Shown: positions 36,616-47,371, counted from the stretch's first letter. The stretch is DNA of 64,000 nucleotides from Ignavibacteriales bacterium (GCA_016709155.1 JADJEI010000001.1:248001-312000), one strand, 5' to 3'. A program made the numbers and translations. The notes: generated by a model from the sequence alone, not told the origin.

Positions 36616-37530
36616 ATGAATAACGCGAAAACAAATAGTACTTCTGAAATGGAAGACAATATTAGAAAGTTAGAGTCGCTAGCCTCTGACCTGAAGATTT
36701 TTTTTGAAAGCTGTAAAACTTCTCCTCTCTTTAAGAAATTGCCATTGCGAGAGGATGTTGAAGAGAGAAAGCAAAGGCTCTCGGATGGGCATTATCTGTT
36801 TCGACCTTGTGGTGTTGAACTAAACAAAAATGAGTCAAATAGAATTGCTGTTGAACTTCTTGATCTGTTAAAGAAAAATCTCTCCGACCGTACAGAAGAT
36901 TTAAATGACATTTCCGAAGCAATGGTTCAGGAAAAAATTAAAGCCAACGATCTTCTTCTTCAGATAATAAAAAATGAGGGCAACCATATAAGAAAAGTAA
37001 TTCGTGATAATAATCTTGCTGAAGATATATTCACTTTCTTTGCAATTTATTTTGCTCGACCTTACAGACAGTTTGCTTCAGAATATTTATTAGAAGGATT
37101 AGACAAGCTGAACTGGTTCAGTGGATATTGCCCGGTTTGCGGTCACTGGCCCGGGATGGCTCATATCAATTCTGAAGTTGGTCAACGTACTCTCTGGTGT
37201 TTATGCTGTAATACGAAATGGAATTTCAAAAGAACTCAATGTGCTTATTGTTTAAATGAAGATCATAAATCGCTGCAAATACTAAACCCTGAAAGTGAAG
37301 AATCATACAGAGTGCAGGTTTGTAAAAAATGCAAACGATATCTAAAAGAAGTACGAGGCAATATTGAGTTAAAGGATTTTCCTTTCGATAAATTTTATCT
37401 TGGAACTCTTCCACTTGATATCATTGCAGCACAGAAAGGTTACATTCAGGAATCAGTGCTAACTGTAAGATATGATAACTCTGATGGAAATGAATTATTA
37501 ATGTATCGTCAAAAAGTTGAATTCAACTAA
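36616..37530 (+). CDS. fdhE: Formate dehydrogenase accessory protein FdhE
   Basis: A 304-residue FdhE. Family features are the helical N-terminal half and the C-terminal pair of rubredoxin-like CxxC knuckles: CPVCGHWPGMA, LWCLCCNTKW, CAYCLNE and VCKKCKRYL. FdhE binds the catalytic subunit before Tat export and is needed for activity in E. coli, probably as a redox or maturation chaperone. It starts 15 bases after the porin and lies directly before the dehydrogenase gene, consistent with its role. Confidence 0.9.
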   Translation: MNNAKTNSTSEMEDNIRKLESLASDLKIFFESCKTSPLFKKLPLREDVEERKQRLSDGHYLFRPCGVELNKNESNRIAVELLDLLKKNLSDRTEDLNDISEAMVQEKIKANDLLLQIIKNEGNHIRKVIRDNNLAEDIFTFFAIYFARPYRQFASEYLLEGLDKLNWFSGYCPVCGHWPGMAHINSEVGQRTLWCLCCNTKWNFKRTQCAYCLNEDHKSLQILNPESEESYRVQVCKKCKRYLKEVRGNIELKDFPFDKFYLGTLPLDIIAAQKGYIQESVLTVRYDNSDGNELLMYRQKVEFN

Positions 37531-37574
37531 ATATGAAGTGACTTAAAATTGTAACTAAATAAAGGAATATAATT

Positions 37575-40500
37575 ATGAAAATCTCAAGACGCGGATTTCT
37601 GGGTGCAGCCGGTGCAAGCACAATCGGAGGAGCCATCGGAGTTTTGGGCTTACCGAAAATTGCTAAGGCAGAAAGCATTCCGGAAATTAAAACTTTAGAG
37701 ACTACAGAAAGCACAACCATCTGTCCGTACTGTGGCGTAGGTTGTGGTCTGATAGTTTCAACACGAGAAGGCAAAGTGATTAATATCGAGGGTGATCCTG
37801 ATCATCCTATAAATGAAGGATCTCTTTGCTCAAAAGGTATGGCGCTTTTCCAGGTAGCGGTAAACGAAAGAAGACTTCAGAAAGTAAAATACCGCGCTCC
37901 CGGAAGCTCTGAGTGGGAAGAAAAATCCTGGGATTGGGCATTGCCGGAAATTGCAAAACGTGTAAAGAAAACACGTGATGCTACTTTCCTCATAAAAGAA
38001 GATGATAAAATTGTGAACAGAACAAACGGAATTGCCTGTCTTGGTGGTGCGTCACTTGATACTGAGGAATGCTACCTTCTCTCGAAGTTTGCGAGGTCAA
38101 TTGGAATAACGTATCTCGAACACCAGGCGCGAATATGACATAGTTCTACAGTGGCCAGTTTGGCTGCTACGTTTGGAAGAGGAGCAATGACAAATCATTG
38201 GATTGATATGATCAATACAGATGTTGCAATGGTGATGGGCTCAAACATAGTTGAGAATCATCCGATTGCATCTAAATGGCTCACCCGTGCAAAGGAGAAG
38301 GGTGCGGTAATAATCAACTGCGATCCGCGCTATACAAGAACATCTTCTTTTGCAGATATCTACTGCAAGTTTCGCAGTGGTACTGATATCGCTTTAGTAA
38401 ATGGAATTATTAATTATGCGCTTCAGAACGGTTTAATTAATAAAGATTACGTACTTAACTATACTAATGCTTCATTCCTAATTTCTGATAAATATTCATT
38501 CGACGACGGATTGTTCAGCGGGTACAATGTTGATAAACGTTCTTACGACAAAACAAACTGGGCTTATGAAGTTGACGGAAGTGGAGTTCCAAAACAGGAT
38601 CTTACTCTGCAGCACCCGCGTTGTGTATTTCAATTAATGAAAAAACATTTTCAGAGATATGATATAGACACAGTTTGCAAGATTACCGGCGCTCCAAAAG
38701 ATACTTATGAAAAAGTCTGCCGAACATTTACTTCAACCTGGGCTCCGAACAGAGTTGCTACCTGGCTGTATGCAATGGGAACAACGCAACATACACACGG
38801 AACACAGAACATCCGTACGTATTCAATTCTCCAGCTGCTTATGGGTAATGTTGGTCTTGCCGGAGGAGGAATAAATGCTATGCGTGGTGAGTCCAATGTA
38901 CAGGGTTCAACAGATATGGGATTACTATTCCATCTTCTTCCGGGATATCTCGCTTCACCTACTAAAGCTGAGCAATCGCTTGAAGATTATAAAAAAACTT
39001 ATACACCTAAAACCAACGATCCAAAATCAGCAAACTGGTGGGGCAACTATCCTAAATATATTGTCTCACTTTTAAAAGCATGGTACAGCGATAACGCAAC
39101 TGCGGAGAACGAATTCTGCTTTAACTATTTACCGAAACGGAGTGCCGATTATTCTCACATATCTTTATTTGAAACTATGTATGCAGGTAAGCTAAAAGGA
39201 CTTTTCCTTTTCGGTCAGAACCCTGTAGTAGGAGGTCCAAATTCAAATAAGGAAAGAAGTGCACTTGATAAACTAGAGTGGATGGTTGCTGTTGATATTT
39301 TTGAAACAGATACATCAGTGTTCTGGAAACGTCCGGGTGTAAACCCTGCAGATAATCAAACCGAAGTGTTCTTACTTCCAGCTTGTTCATCTGTTGAAAA
39401 AGAAGGAAGTGTTTGTAACAGCGGGCGATGGGCTCAGTGGCGCTACAAAGCGGTTGAACCTGTAGGAGAATCTCATTCGGATCTCTGGATATTAGACTCT
39501 CTGCACAAATCAATTAAAAAAGAATATCAAACAGGAGGGGTTTTCGCTGAACCAATAATTAATCTAAATTGGAACTATGGTAACGGTGAACTGATTGATC
39601 AGCATAAAGATCCTGATGTTCATCTTGTAGCTCGTGAACTTAACGGCTCCTTTCTTCAGGATAAAGAAGTGCTGGTTATGAAAGATCTTAAGTCTTTCAA
39701 AAAAGGCGATCAAGCACCTTCCTTTGCAGTGCTTCAAGATGATGGTTCTACAAGCTGCGGTTCATGGATTTATTGCGGTTCTTATCCCGGTCATACACCA
39801 GAGAAAAATAATATGGCTCGCAGGATAAAAAAAGATGCAATAAATGGTATTGGTCTTTATCCTCAATGGGCATGGGCTTGGCCTGTTAATAGAAGGATAA
39901 TTTATAACCGCGCTTCGTGCGATATAAATGGAAAACCGCTTGATCCAAAGAGATGGGTGGTTCGCTGGAACGAAGCAACCGGAAAGTGGGAAGGGGATGT
40001 TCCGGATGGACCTTGGCCTCCGGCTGATAAGTATCCTTTTATAATGAAACCCGATGGTCATGCCTGGTTGTTTGCAGCTAATTTAAATGATGGACCATTA
40101 CCTGAACATTACGAACCTTTGGAAAGCCCTGTAAATAATTTTATATCAAGTCAGCAGATCAATCCTTCGATAAAACTTTGGTATAAAACAAATCCTGAAG
40201 GAAACCCGGTAGGTGATGTTAAAAAATTCCCGATTATCGGAACAACTTATAGAGTCAGCGAACACTGGCAGGCAGGGGCAATGACACGTAACATTCCGTG
40301 GCTTGCCGAATTAGTCCCGGATGTATTTGTTGAACTTGGAACCGATCTTGCAAGAGAAAAAGCAATTTCAAATGGCGACAAAGTTGTTGTTGAAACTGCA
40401 CGTGGTTCAATGAATGCGTATGCTCTTGTTACCAGAAGATTCCAGCCATTCCAATTAAATGGAAAGCTTGTTCATGAGATTGGAGTCATCTGGCACTTCG

Positions 40501-40631
40501 GTTATTATGGTCTGGCAAGGGGTGATAGTGCCAACTTACTTACATCTCATATTGGAGATGCTAATACAATGATACCAGAGTATAAAGTTTTTCTTTGTAA
40601 CGTTTACAAAAAGAACGGAGGTGCAGCATGA
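37575..40631 (+). CDS. fdnG: Formate dehydrogenase alpha subunit, selenocysteine-containing (FdnG/FdoG type)
   Basis: The reading is 1018 residues including Sec188, the usual FdnG length. A Tat signal (SRRGFLG, residues 4-10) sends it to the periplasmic side. The Fe-S site is CPYCGVGC from Cys50 with a later Cys in SLCSKG. The in-frame TGA at 38136-38138 lies in the context HQARI-U-HSSTVASL, which aligns with the Sec of E. coli FdnG, and FGRGAMTNHW follows. Further molybdopterin-binding motifs (MGNVGLAGGGINAMRGESNVQG, FGQNPVVGGPN) are intact. It oxidises formate at a Mo or W bis-MGD centre. The stop overlaps the start of the Fe-S subunit gene by four bases. Confidence 0.96.
38136..38168 (+). 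promoter_or_regulatory. UGA(Sec) codon and bacterial SECIS-like hairpin
   Basis: The TGA is at 38136-38138. After 11 bases, AGTGGCCA (38150-38157) can pair with TGGCTGCT (38161-38168) over eight positions, including two G-U pairs, around the loop GTT. The loop contains the G-U step that SelB recognises in known bacterial SECIS elements, and the distance from UGA is in the known range. Confidence 0.8.
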
Positions 40632-41422
40632 AAGCTATGTTAATAGATTCAACTCGCTGTGTTGGGTGCCGTGCCTGCCAGGTAGCTTGCAAGCAATGGA
40701 ACGAATTGGAAGCTGAAGAAACAACATTCTTCGCTGCGAAAGGTTATCAGAATCCACGCGATCTTTCTGCAAATACCTGGACACTTATTACTTATAATGA
40801 AGTCGAAGTAAATAATCGCTTCGACTGGGTATTTGGAAAACTTCAGTGCTTCCATTGCATTACTCCCGCCTGTGCATCTGCTTGTCCGGTCAGTGCACTA
40901 AAAAAAACAGAAGCAGGACCTGTTGTTTATGATGCTGCCATTTGTCTTGGCTGCCGATATTGTCAATTGGCATGCCCTTTTAAAGTACCAAGATTCGAGT
41001 GGAATAAAATTATTCCTGAAATAACGAAGTGTACAATGTGTGCTGATCGTATTGCTGCGGGTCTTGAACCGGCATGTGCAAAAGTTTGTCCAACTGATGC
41101 AATCGTTTTTGGCGATAGGGAGGAACTCATCACTGAAGCTGAAAGTCGTATCAGAAATAATCCAACTGGGTACGTTCACCACATCTTTGGAAAGGATGAA
41201 GCCGGCGGAACTTGCGTTATGCACATATCAAATGTTCCGTTTGAAGATATTGGTTTCGATACAAAAATCCCGATGGAGTCTATCGTTAGCAATGCGGAAC
41301 ATGCCATGAAACCTATTCCTTATGTTCTAACTGGTTTAGGACTTGTTCTTGGTGGAATATCATGGGTAGTCAATCGCAAGAAGCAAATCAGCCAGGAATC
41401 AGAAACAGGAAAGGAGAGTTAA
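40628..41422 (+). CDS. fdnH: Formate dehydrogenase iron-sulfur subunit (FdnH type)
   Basis: A 264-residue ferredoxin-like subunit that carries electrons from the Mo subunit to the membrane. Four cysteine clusters for 4Fe-4S centres are visible: CVGCRACQVAC, CFHCITPACASACP, CLGCRYCQLACP and CTMCADRIAAGLEPACAKVCP. A single transmembrane helix near residue 230-250 (IPYVLTGLGLVLGGISWVV) anchors it, as in FdnH. It overlaps fdnG by four bases and precedes the NrfD-like gene by four bases. Confidence 0.95.
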   Translation: MKAMLIDSTRCVGCRACQVACKQWNELEAEETTFFAAKGYQNPRDLSANTWTLITYNEVEVNNRFDWVFGKLQCFHCITPACASACPVSALKKTEAGPVVYDAAICLGCRYCQLACPFKVPRFEWNKIIPEITKCTMCADRIAAGLEPACAKVCPTDAIVFGDREELITEAESRIRNNPTGYVHHIFGKDEAGGTCVMHISNVPFEDIGFDTKIPMESIVSNAEHAMKPIPYVLTGLGLVLGGISWVVNRKKQISQESETGKES

Positions 41423-41426
41423 GGAA

Positions 41427-42724
41427 ATGTTGAAAGGAAAGATATCTAAAAAAAATGTAAATGACTTTGTAAGTAAACTCTCGTTTGGCGGTAAGATTGT
41501 TTGGGCTCTTGCATTATTCGGAATTATATTGGTGCTTTATCGCTATGTTATGGGATTAGGCGCTGCTACCAATCTTAGTGATGGATATCCGTGGGGGTTG
41601 TGGATAGGTTTTGATATCTTAGCAGGTATAGCGCTTGCTGCTGGTGGTTTTGTTATGGCTGGTACAGTCCATCTTTTTGGTGGACACAAATACCATGCAT
41701 TGTCAAGACCAGCAATACTTACGGCACTGCTTGGTTACCTGCTTTTTATTTTCGGTTTGTTGTTTGACCTGGGACGCCCGTGGAATCTATGGCGAGCAAT
41801 ATATTCATGGAATCATCTTCTCCTATGTTCGAGGTTGCCTGGTGCGTTATGCTTTATACAACAGTTCTTATTCTTGAATTTCTACCAGTTGTATTAGAGA
41901 ATTATAAACTTAATAAGCTGCTTGAACTTTGGCGGGCGTTCGTCCCCTGGATAATTATTTTTATGCTGGGAATGTTTACACTGGCTATGTCATATTCATT
42001 AGCCTGGGCATTGTTCATGGTTGTCATCCTACTGGTATGGGAAATATCTATGCGTGTAGGATGGATGCCGAGAGATAAACAAATGCCGATACTATTGATA
42101 ATGGCAGGAGTAATGTTCTCCACTATGCATCAATCTTCACTCGGAAGTATTTTTCTACTTGCACCAACAAAGCTTCATATTCTTTGGTACACTCCTATAT
42201 CACCGCTGTTATTCTTATTATCTGCAATCACAGTCGGACCAGCGATGGTAATATTTGAAGCGCTGATGAGTGAAAAAATACTAAAGCATAAAGCAAGGTT
42301 CGATCTTCTTTCTGATCTTGCAGGATGGATGCCTTACTTGTTAAGCTTCTATCTTCTTATCAAAGTTGGCGATCTTATCGGCAGGGATGCTGTACTTGCA
42401 GCATTCGCAGTTAATGTGCAAACCGTATCGTGGTGGATTGAAATAACAATTGGCGTTATCTTACCTCTAATTCTTTTCCTTACACCCGAAATTATAAAAA
42501 CAAAAAGCGGTTTGCTGTGGTCTTCAACTTTGGTAATAATAGGTCTTGTTTGGAACCGGATTAATGTGGCTATAGTAGGAATAAAGGTTGAAAAATGGGA
42601 ATCGTATTATCCATTTTGGACAGAAATATTTATATCTATCGGAGTTGTTTCTATCGGGTTAATTGTATTTAAGTGGGCAGTTGAAAACCTGCCGATTTAC
42701 GAAAACAAAACTTTATCAACTTAA
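41427..42724 (+). CDS. NrfD-like membrane subunit of formate dehydrogenase, frameshifted
   Basis: A polysulfide-reductase/NrfD-type quinone-interacting protein of about 430 residues with eight to ten transmembrane helices. It replaces the FdnI cytochrome b and would deliver formate electrons to menaquinone or to another carrier. The first part (to 41897) reads GYPWGLWIGFDILAGIALAAGG and LGRPWNLWRAIYSWN. The second part begins near 41815 in the -1 frame with SPMFEVAWCVMLYTTVLILEF. One base is missing around 41813-41820, not in a homopolymer. The joined protein matches the family over its whole length, so an error or recent mutation is likely. Confidence 0.85.
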
Positions 42725-42743
42725 TGAGGAAAGGAATAAGATC

Positions 42744-43262
42744 ATGGAAAATAAAAATCATTTGTTAAGCCGTCTCCTCCCTTTCCTGCTGATAATTGTT
42801 ACCGCAATTATAGTTGTATTCATTGCTCAAATTGTTCTTGATGTAAGAGCCGAATTAAAAGAAGTCAAAACAACTCTTCAGAAAATGGAAGATGAAAAAA
42901 TTCAGAGTGTAACTTTTCAGCCCTTCAAAGCAATTCAGGAAAATTGTACTGATTGCCATAGTGAACGTAAGTTCATGGGTATTCACGGTGGCGAAGGGGA
43001 AATAAGTAATATTATTAAATATATGCAGCAAATGCCTGACGCTCACTTGTCGCCGAGTGATGTTGAGAAAGTTCATGGATCTCTCGGCTTATTAAAATGT
43101 GTACAATGTCACGATGAAAGTCAGCTTCAGGTTCTTGCCTCGCTAAATTCGACAAGACAGCGTGAAATTATTGAAAGAATGTCAAAAAAGAGTAACTCAA
43201 AAATTTCTCAAGATGAACTAAGTCAGATTCAAAAAGCTTTACTTGAAATCCAGGGTTTTTAA
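42744..43262 (+). CDS. Membrane-anchored dihaem c-type cytochrome
   Basis: A 172-residue protein with an N-terminal transmembrane anchor (LLPFLLIIVTAIIVVFIAQIV), a coiled-coil-like stretch, and two CxxCH haem sites (CTDCHS and CVQCHD). The periplasmic domain would hold two c-type haems. ATG 42744 with AAAGGA nine bases before it is chosen; the open frame extends further upstream into the NrfD-like gene but without a better site. Being last in the dehydrogenase operon, it may take electrons from the NrfD-like subunit and pass them to other periplasmic cytochromes. Confidence 0.85.
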   Translation: MENKNHLLSRLLPFLLIIVTAIIVVFIAQIVLDVRAELKEVKTTLQKMEDEKIQSVTFQPFKAIQENCTDCHSERKFMGIHGGEGEISNIIKYMQQMPDAHLSPSDVEKVHGSLGLLKCVQCHDESQLQVLASLNSTRQREIIERMSKKSNSKISQDELSQIQKALLEIQGF

Positions 43263-43322
43263 TTTTGTTTTATTAACCCCGTTCTGATTAATCAGGATTT
43301 GGTATAGTTAGTTTGAAATTCT

Positions 43323-43416
43323 TAGAGAGGAAGAAACTGGTGTTTCAGCCGGTCTTCAAAATCGGTAACTGACGGATAAAACCGTTGGCGGCAGGTTCGA
43401 TTCCTGCCCTCTCTGC
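43323..43416 (+). tRNA. selC: tRNA-Sec (anticodon TCA)
   Basis: The acceptor AGAGAGG (43324-43330) pairs with CCTCTCT (43408-43414). The anticodon loop CTTCAAA gives TCA (43356-43358), which reads UGA. The D arm GAAAC-TGGT-GTTTC, a long variable arm (ACGG/CCGT) and the T arm GCAGGTTCGATTCCTGC are present. The extended D and variable arms fit bacterial SelC. It lies between the dehydrogenase operon and selA. Confidence 0.95.
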
Positions 43417-43459
43417 TGTTTGAATAATATTCTCAGACTAGTATAATCGAGTTGACGAT

Positions 43460-44848
43460 ATGCAAAACGATGAATTAAGAAAATTACCAGGAGTTGATAA
43501 ATTATTACTTGAACCTTCAACTTTACTTTTAAAAGAACAATTCGGGATTGAGCTTATTACTTATGCTGCTAGAATTGTTCTTGAAAAGGCAAGAGAAAAT
43601 ATTTTTCATGGTGCTAATGCAGAAAGCATAGAACAACTTTCCGCACAAATAAAGAAAGAAGTTGAAAAAATTGATGGTAAAACTTTAAAGCCTGTAATAA
43701 ATGCTACGGGAATTATTATTCATACAAACCTTGGACGTGCGCCGCTAGGGAAAGAAATTTTTCATGAAATTGAACCGGTACTAAGCTGGTACTCTAATCT
43801 TGAATTTGATCTGCAAGCAGGAAAACGAGGGCAGAGAACTGATCATATCAGCGGATTGCTAAAGTTTATTACAGGTGCTGAAGATATTCTTATAGTTAAT
43901 AACAATGCAGCAGCAATCTATCTTATTTTAAAAACGCTGTCCGAGAAAAAGGAAGTTATTGTCTCACGAGGCGAACTAATCGAGATTGGAGGCTCATTCC
44001 GTATCCCCGAAATTATGAAAGCAAGCGGCGCTCGAATGGTTGAGGTTGGGACAACAAACAGAACTCGTTTATCAGATTATGAAAATGCGATTACAAAAAA
44101 TACCCGACTGATTTTCAAAGCTCACAAATCAAATTACTACATCGGCGGCTTTACAGAGGAAGTTGAATTAATTGAACTTTCACGTCTGGCAAAAAAACAC
44201 AATTTAATATTAGTCTTTGATTCAGGCTCCGGCTTATTAAAGCGTCCGGTTTTTTCTAAACATTTTGAAGAACCCAATGTTCGCCAGAGCATTAGCAGCG
44301 GTGCAGACCTTGTGACTTTCAGTTGTGATAAGTTAATTGGCGCAACGCAAGCAGGAATCATTGCAGGCAAAAAAGATTTAATAAAAATCCTTGCTAAAGT
44401 ACCGCTTATGCGTGCTCTTCGTGTGGATAAATTTACAATTGCTGTGCTATTTACAATATTAAATTTTTATCTTCGTGAAGAAGTGCTGATTAAAAAATGC
44501 CCCGTTTTTGCGATGCTTAATCGAAAAAAAACAGAGCTTTTGATCCTTGCAGAAAAAATTTTTAAGGGATTAAAATCTTATCAAATAAAAGCAGAGATTG
44601 TTGAAAGTATCGCGCAGTGCGGGGGCGGTGCACTGCCGCAACTTGAGTTAGAAAGTTATTCAGTTAAAATTTTACCCGATAAGGCTGATAAAAAATTTGC
44701 AGGTAAACTTTTTAAAAAACTACTCGCGGTAGATACTCCAGTGCTTGGAGTTTTAAAAGAGGGTGATTTTTTTCTTGATGTCTTTACAATTCGAGATGAA
44801 GAAGTAGATGCTATTGTTCAGTCTGTTTCTATTTGCATTCAGGATTAG
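43460..44848 (+). CDS. selA: L-seryl-tRNA(Sec) selenium transferase
   Basis: A 462-residue SelA, the PLP enzyme that converts Ser-tRNA(Sec) to Sec-tRNA(Sec) using selenophosphate. Motifs: INATGIIIHTNLGRAPLG, the helix-rich N-terminal domain, VEVGTTNRTRLSDYE, LVFDSGSGLL, and TFSCDKLIGATQAGI, whose lysine holds PLP. The C-terminal GGGALPQLELES is typical. The length is normal and the frame is intact. It starts 44 bases after tRNA-Sec and is followed at 54 bases by selB. Confidence 0.96.
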   Translation: MQNDELRKLPGVDKLLLEPSTLLLKEQFGIELITYAARIVLEKARENIFHGANAESIEQLSAQIKKEVEKIDGKTLKPVINATGIIIHTNLGRAPLGKEIFHEIEPVLSWYSNLEFDLQAGKRGQRTDHISGLLKFITGAEDILIVNNNAAAIYLILKTLSEKKEVIVSRGELIEIGGSFRIPEIMKASGARMVEVGTTNRTRLSDYENAITKNTRLIFKAHKSNYYIGGFTEEVELIELSRLAKKHNLILVFDSGSGLLKRPVFSKHFEEPNVRQSISSGADLVTFSCDKLIGATQAGIIAGKKDLIKILAKVPLMRALRVDKFTIAVLFTILNFYLREEVLIKKCPVFAMLNRKKTELLILAEKIFKGLKSYQIKAEIVESIAQCGGGALPQLELESYSVKILPDKADKKFAGKLFKKLLAVDTPVLGVLKEGDFFLDVFTIRDEEVDAIVQSVSICIQD

Positions 44849-44902
44849 TTGATATCTACTTCGTTTTGATATTATATCTTATTTATAGCAATTAAGAATA
44901 TC

Positions 44903-47371
44903 ATGGCTAGCTCAATCAAACATAATGTTTCCAACACGCAATTCATTATGGGAACTGCCGGTCACGTTGATCACGGGAAAACTGCATTGATAAAAGCATT
45001 AACCGGAATTGATTGCGATACTAATCCTGAAGAAAAACTCCGCGGCATTACAATAAATTTAGGTTTTTCTCATCTGGATTTTCCAAACGGAAACAGCATT
45101 GGAATTGTTGATGTTCCCGGACACAGGGATTTTGTCAATACAATGATTTCAGGCTCCTGCGGAATTGACTTCGTGATGTTCGTTATCGCTGCCGACAGTG
45201 GTGTGATGCCCCAAACTATTGAGCACCTTCACATAATGCAAATGCTTGGAATAAAATCAGGCATAATTGCATTAACAAAAATTGATCTTGCAGATGAAGA
45301 GATGCTGATGATAGTTGAAGATGATATTAAAGAATTGGTTCGTGATACTTTTCTGGATAACTGTCCGATATTTAAAGTCTCATCAAAAACAGGGGATGGA
45401 ATTGATGAATTAAAAGATTATCTGTCACAAAATTCGTTATCTAAAACAGAAAACATTGACGAAGAATTTTTCAGGATGTTTATTGACAGAATATTTAGCA
45501 TTGCCGGATTTGGAACGGTTGTGACAGGTTCAGTTATCAGCGGAAGTCTAAAAATTAATGATAAAGTATTTCTTCTTCCGGCAGAAAAAGAATTAAGGGT
45601 AAGACGTCTTGAAAAACATGGTAAAGAAGTTAAGGAAGTTGTTTTCGGAAACAGAGCTGCCATAAATTTGATTGGTATGAAAAAGGAAGAATTTAACAGG
45701 GGAATGGTTCTTTGTAATAAAATTATCACACCCACTACCTTGCTCGATATAAAAATTAAAATTATATCGAGCGGTAAAAAATTTGATTTGTGGTCACAGG
45801 TTATATTTTTAACCGGGACATATGAATCACAGGCAAAAGTTCATTTGATAGACGCTGATAATCTGAAATGCGGTGAAACTGCTTTCGCACAGATTCATCT
45901 TAACCAACCTCTTATTACGCAAATCGGGGATAAATTTATTATCAGAAATTCTTCCGGTGATAAAACGATTGGAGGGGGCGAAATTATAGATACATATCCT
46001 CTTCATCATAAAAGAAGAACAGAAAAAGTTATTTCACAGTTAAAAATTATTTCTGAAGGAGGATTGGCTGACCGCATTGCTGCCGAAGTTAGAAAAAGTC
46101 ATTCACCTGTAACTCTTGATTGCATTGCAAACAATCTTAACCTTTCTGAAAAAGAACTTACAGGGTTCTCATCTGATTCGCTTCCGGAAGATATTGTTCA
46201 TTTTGATTCGGAAGGTGCAACCTATCTAATACTTTCCGGACAACTTGAAAAACTGAAAAACCGCATAATCAAAATTCTTGAAAATTATCATAAGCGTAAT
46301 CCCCTTGATGAAGAGGGAAAAACTTTTGAAGAATTGATGGGAATTTTTGGTGTTAACAGAAATTCAGCTTCTGATGGAGTGATGAAATGCCTTCTGCAAC
46401 AAATGGTTGAGCGGAAGATTCTGAGAAAAATTAATTCTACCTGGTGTTTGTATTCACATCAGGTTTATCTAACCGAGGAAGACAAGAAGCAGATTAAGTT
46501 TGTGGAATCGTTTCACAAAAATTGTGGAATGAATGTACCTCTTATGTCTGAATTAATTCCTGCATCTTTGAAGAAGGGCATTTCGGAAACCCGGCTTAAC
46601 CAGATTTTAATTTTGTTGAGCAAGAGAGAAAGGTTATACAGTATTGATGGAAATTATATTTTTAAAGATATAGTTGATGATTGCAGAAAAGTTTTATTAA
46701 AGTCATTAATAAATTCCTATTCCGCAAATAGTGACGATGCTGGTATTACGGTAGCTCAATTCAGAGATCTTGTTAAAGGCAACAGAAAAATTTGCTTATT
46801 GATGCTCGCTCAGTTTGACAGGGAAGGAATTACCAGCCGTGAAGATGACTTAAGATATCTGACTGATAAAGGGAAAGAATGGTATCATCAACGCTACAAA
46901 ACTGAAATCAAGAAAGAAGAAAATATTTTTATTAATACAGGGTACACAGATATGGAAGAGAAGAAAAAAATACTTATGATAGACGACGATGTAAATCTTG
47001 TCAATGTAATTAAACTGGTTCTTGAAGCAAAGAACTTTGAATTTGCGGCTGCATACTCCGCTGCTGAAGGACTAACCAAAATTATTGAGTTTAATCCTGA
47101 TCTTATAATCCTGGATGTTATTATGGAGGATTTCGTTGCAGGCTTCAGAGTTGTTAGTGAATTGAGAACAGGAGGACCAGATTCAAAGTATGCAGCTTAT
47201 TCGAGCATCCCTATTTTAATGTTGACGAGTGTAACTACAAAATCAAATGTCAACTTCAGTGATAAGGTGGGAACAGCGCTTCTTCCAGTTGATGCTTTTA
47301 TTGAGAAGCCCGTTAAGCCTGCAGAACTGTTAGGGAAGATTCAGGAATTGCTTGGTATTATATTGGAATAG
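44903..47371 (+). CDS. selB: Selenocysteine-specific elongation factor SelB fused to a CheY-like receiver domain
   Basis: An 822-residue reading, about 150 longer than usual. The N-terminal GTPase (GTAGHVDHGKTALIKALTG, DVPGHRDF, TKIDLAD) and EF-Tu-like domains II and III are followed by winged-helix domains (residues about 390-670) that bind SECIS. From residue 684 a complete receiver follows: Asp694-Asp695 acidic pocket, Asp738 in ILDV as phosphoacceptor, Thr775 in MLTS, and Lys802 in EKP. The linker is NIFINTGYTD. An ATG at 46952 with AGGG upstream could start the receiver as its own gene, and one extra T in the T5 run 46926-46930 would create a TAA that ends SelB normally. Fusion or lost stop is therefore open. 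Confidence 0.9.
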   Translation: MASSIKHNVSNTQFIMGTAGHVDHGKTALIKALTGIDCDTNPEEKLRGITINLGFSHLDFPNGNSIGIVDVPGHRDFVNTMISGSCGIDFVMFVIAADSGVMPQTIEHLHIMQMLGIKSGIIALTKIDLADEEMLMIVEDDIKELVRDTFLDNCPIFKVSSKTGDGIDELKDYLSQNSLSKTENIDEEFFRMFIDRIFSIAGFGTVVTGSVISGSLKINDKVFLLPAEKELRVRRLEKHGKEVKEVVFGNRAAINLIGMKKEEFNRGMVLCNKIITPTTLLDIKIKIISSGKKFDLWSQVIFLTGTYESQAKVHLIDADNLKCGETAFAQIHLNQPLITQIGDKFIIRNSSGDKTIGGGEIIDTYPLHHKRRTEKVISQLKIISEGGLADRIAAEVRKSHSPVTLDCIANNLNLSEKELTGFSSDSLPEDIVHFDSEGATYLILSGQLEKLKNRIIKILENYHKRNPLDEEGKTFEELMGIFGVNRNSASDGVMKCLLQQMVERKILRKINSTWCLYSHQVYLTEEDKKQIKFVESFHKNCGMNVPLMSELIPASLKKGISETRLNQILILLSKRERLYSIDGNYIFKDIVDDCRKVLLKSLINSYSANSDDAGITVAQFRDLVKGNRKICLLMLAQFDREGITSREDDLRYLTDKGKEWYHQRYKTEIKKEENIFINTGYTDMEEKKKILMIDDDVNLVNVIKLVLEAKNFEFAAAYSAAEGLTKIIEFNPDLIILDVIMEDFVAGFRVVSELRTGGPDSKYAAYSSIPILMLTSVTTKSNVNFSDKVGTALLPVDAFIEKPVKPAELLGKIQELLGIILE

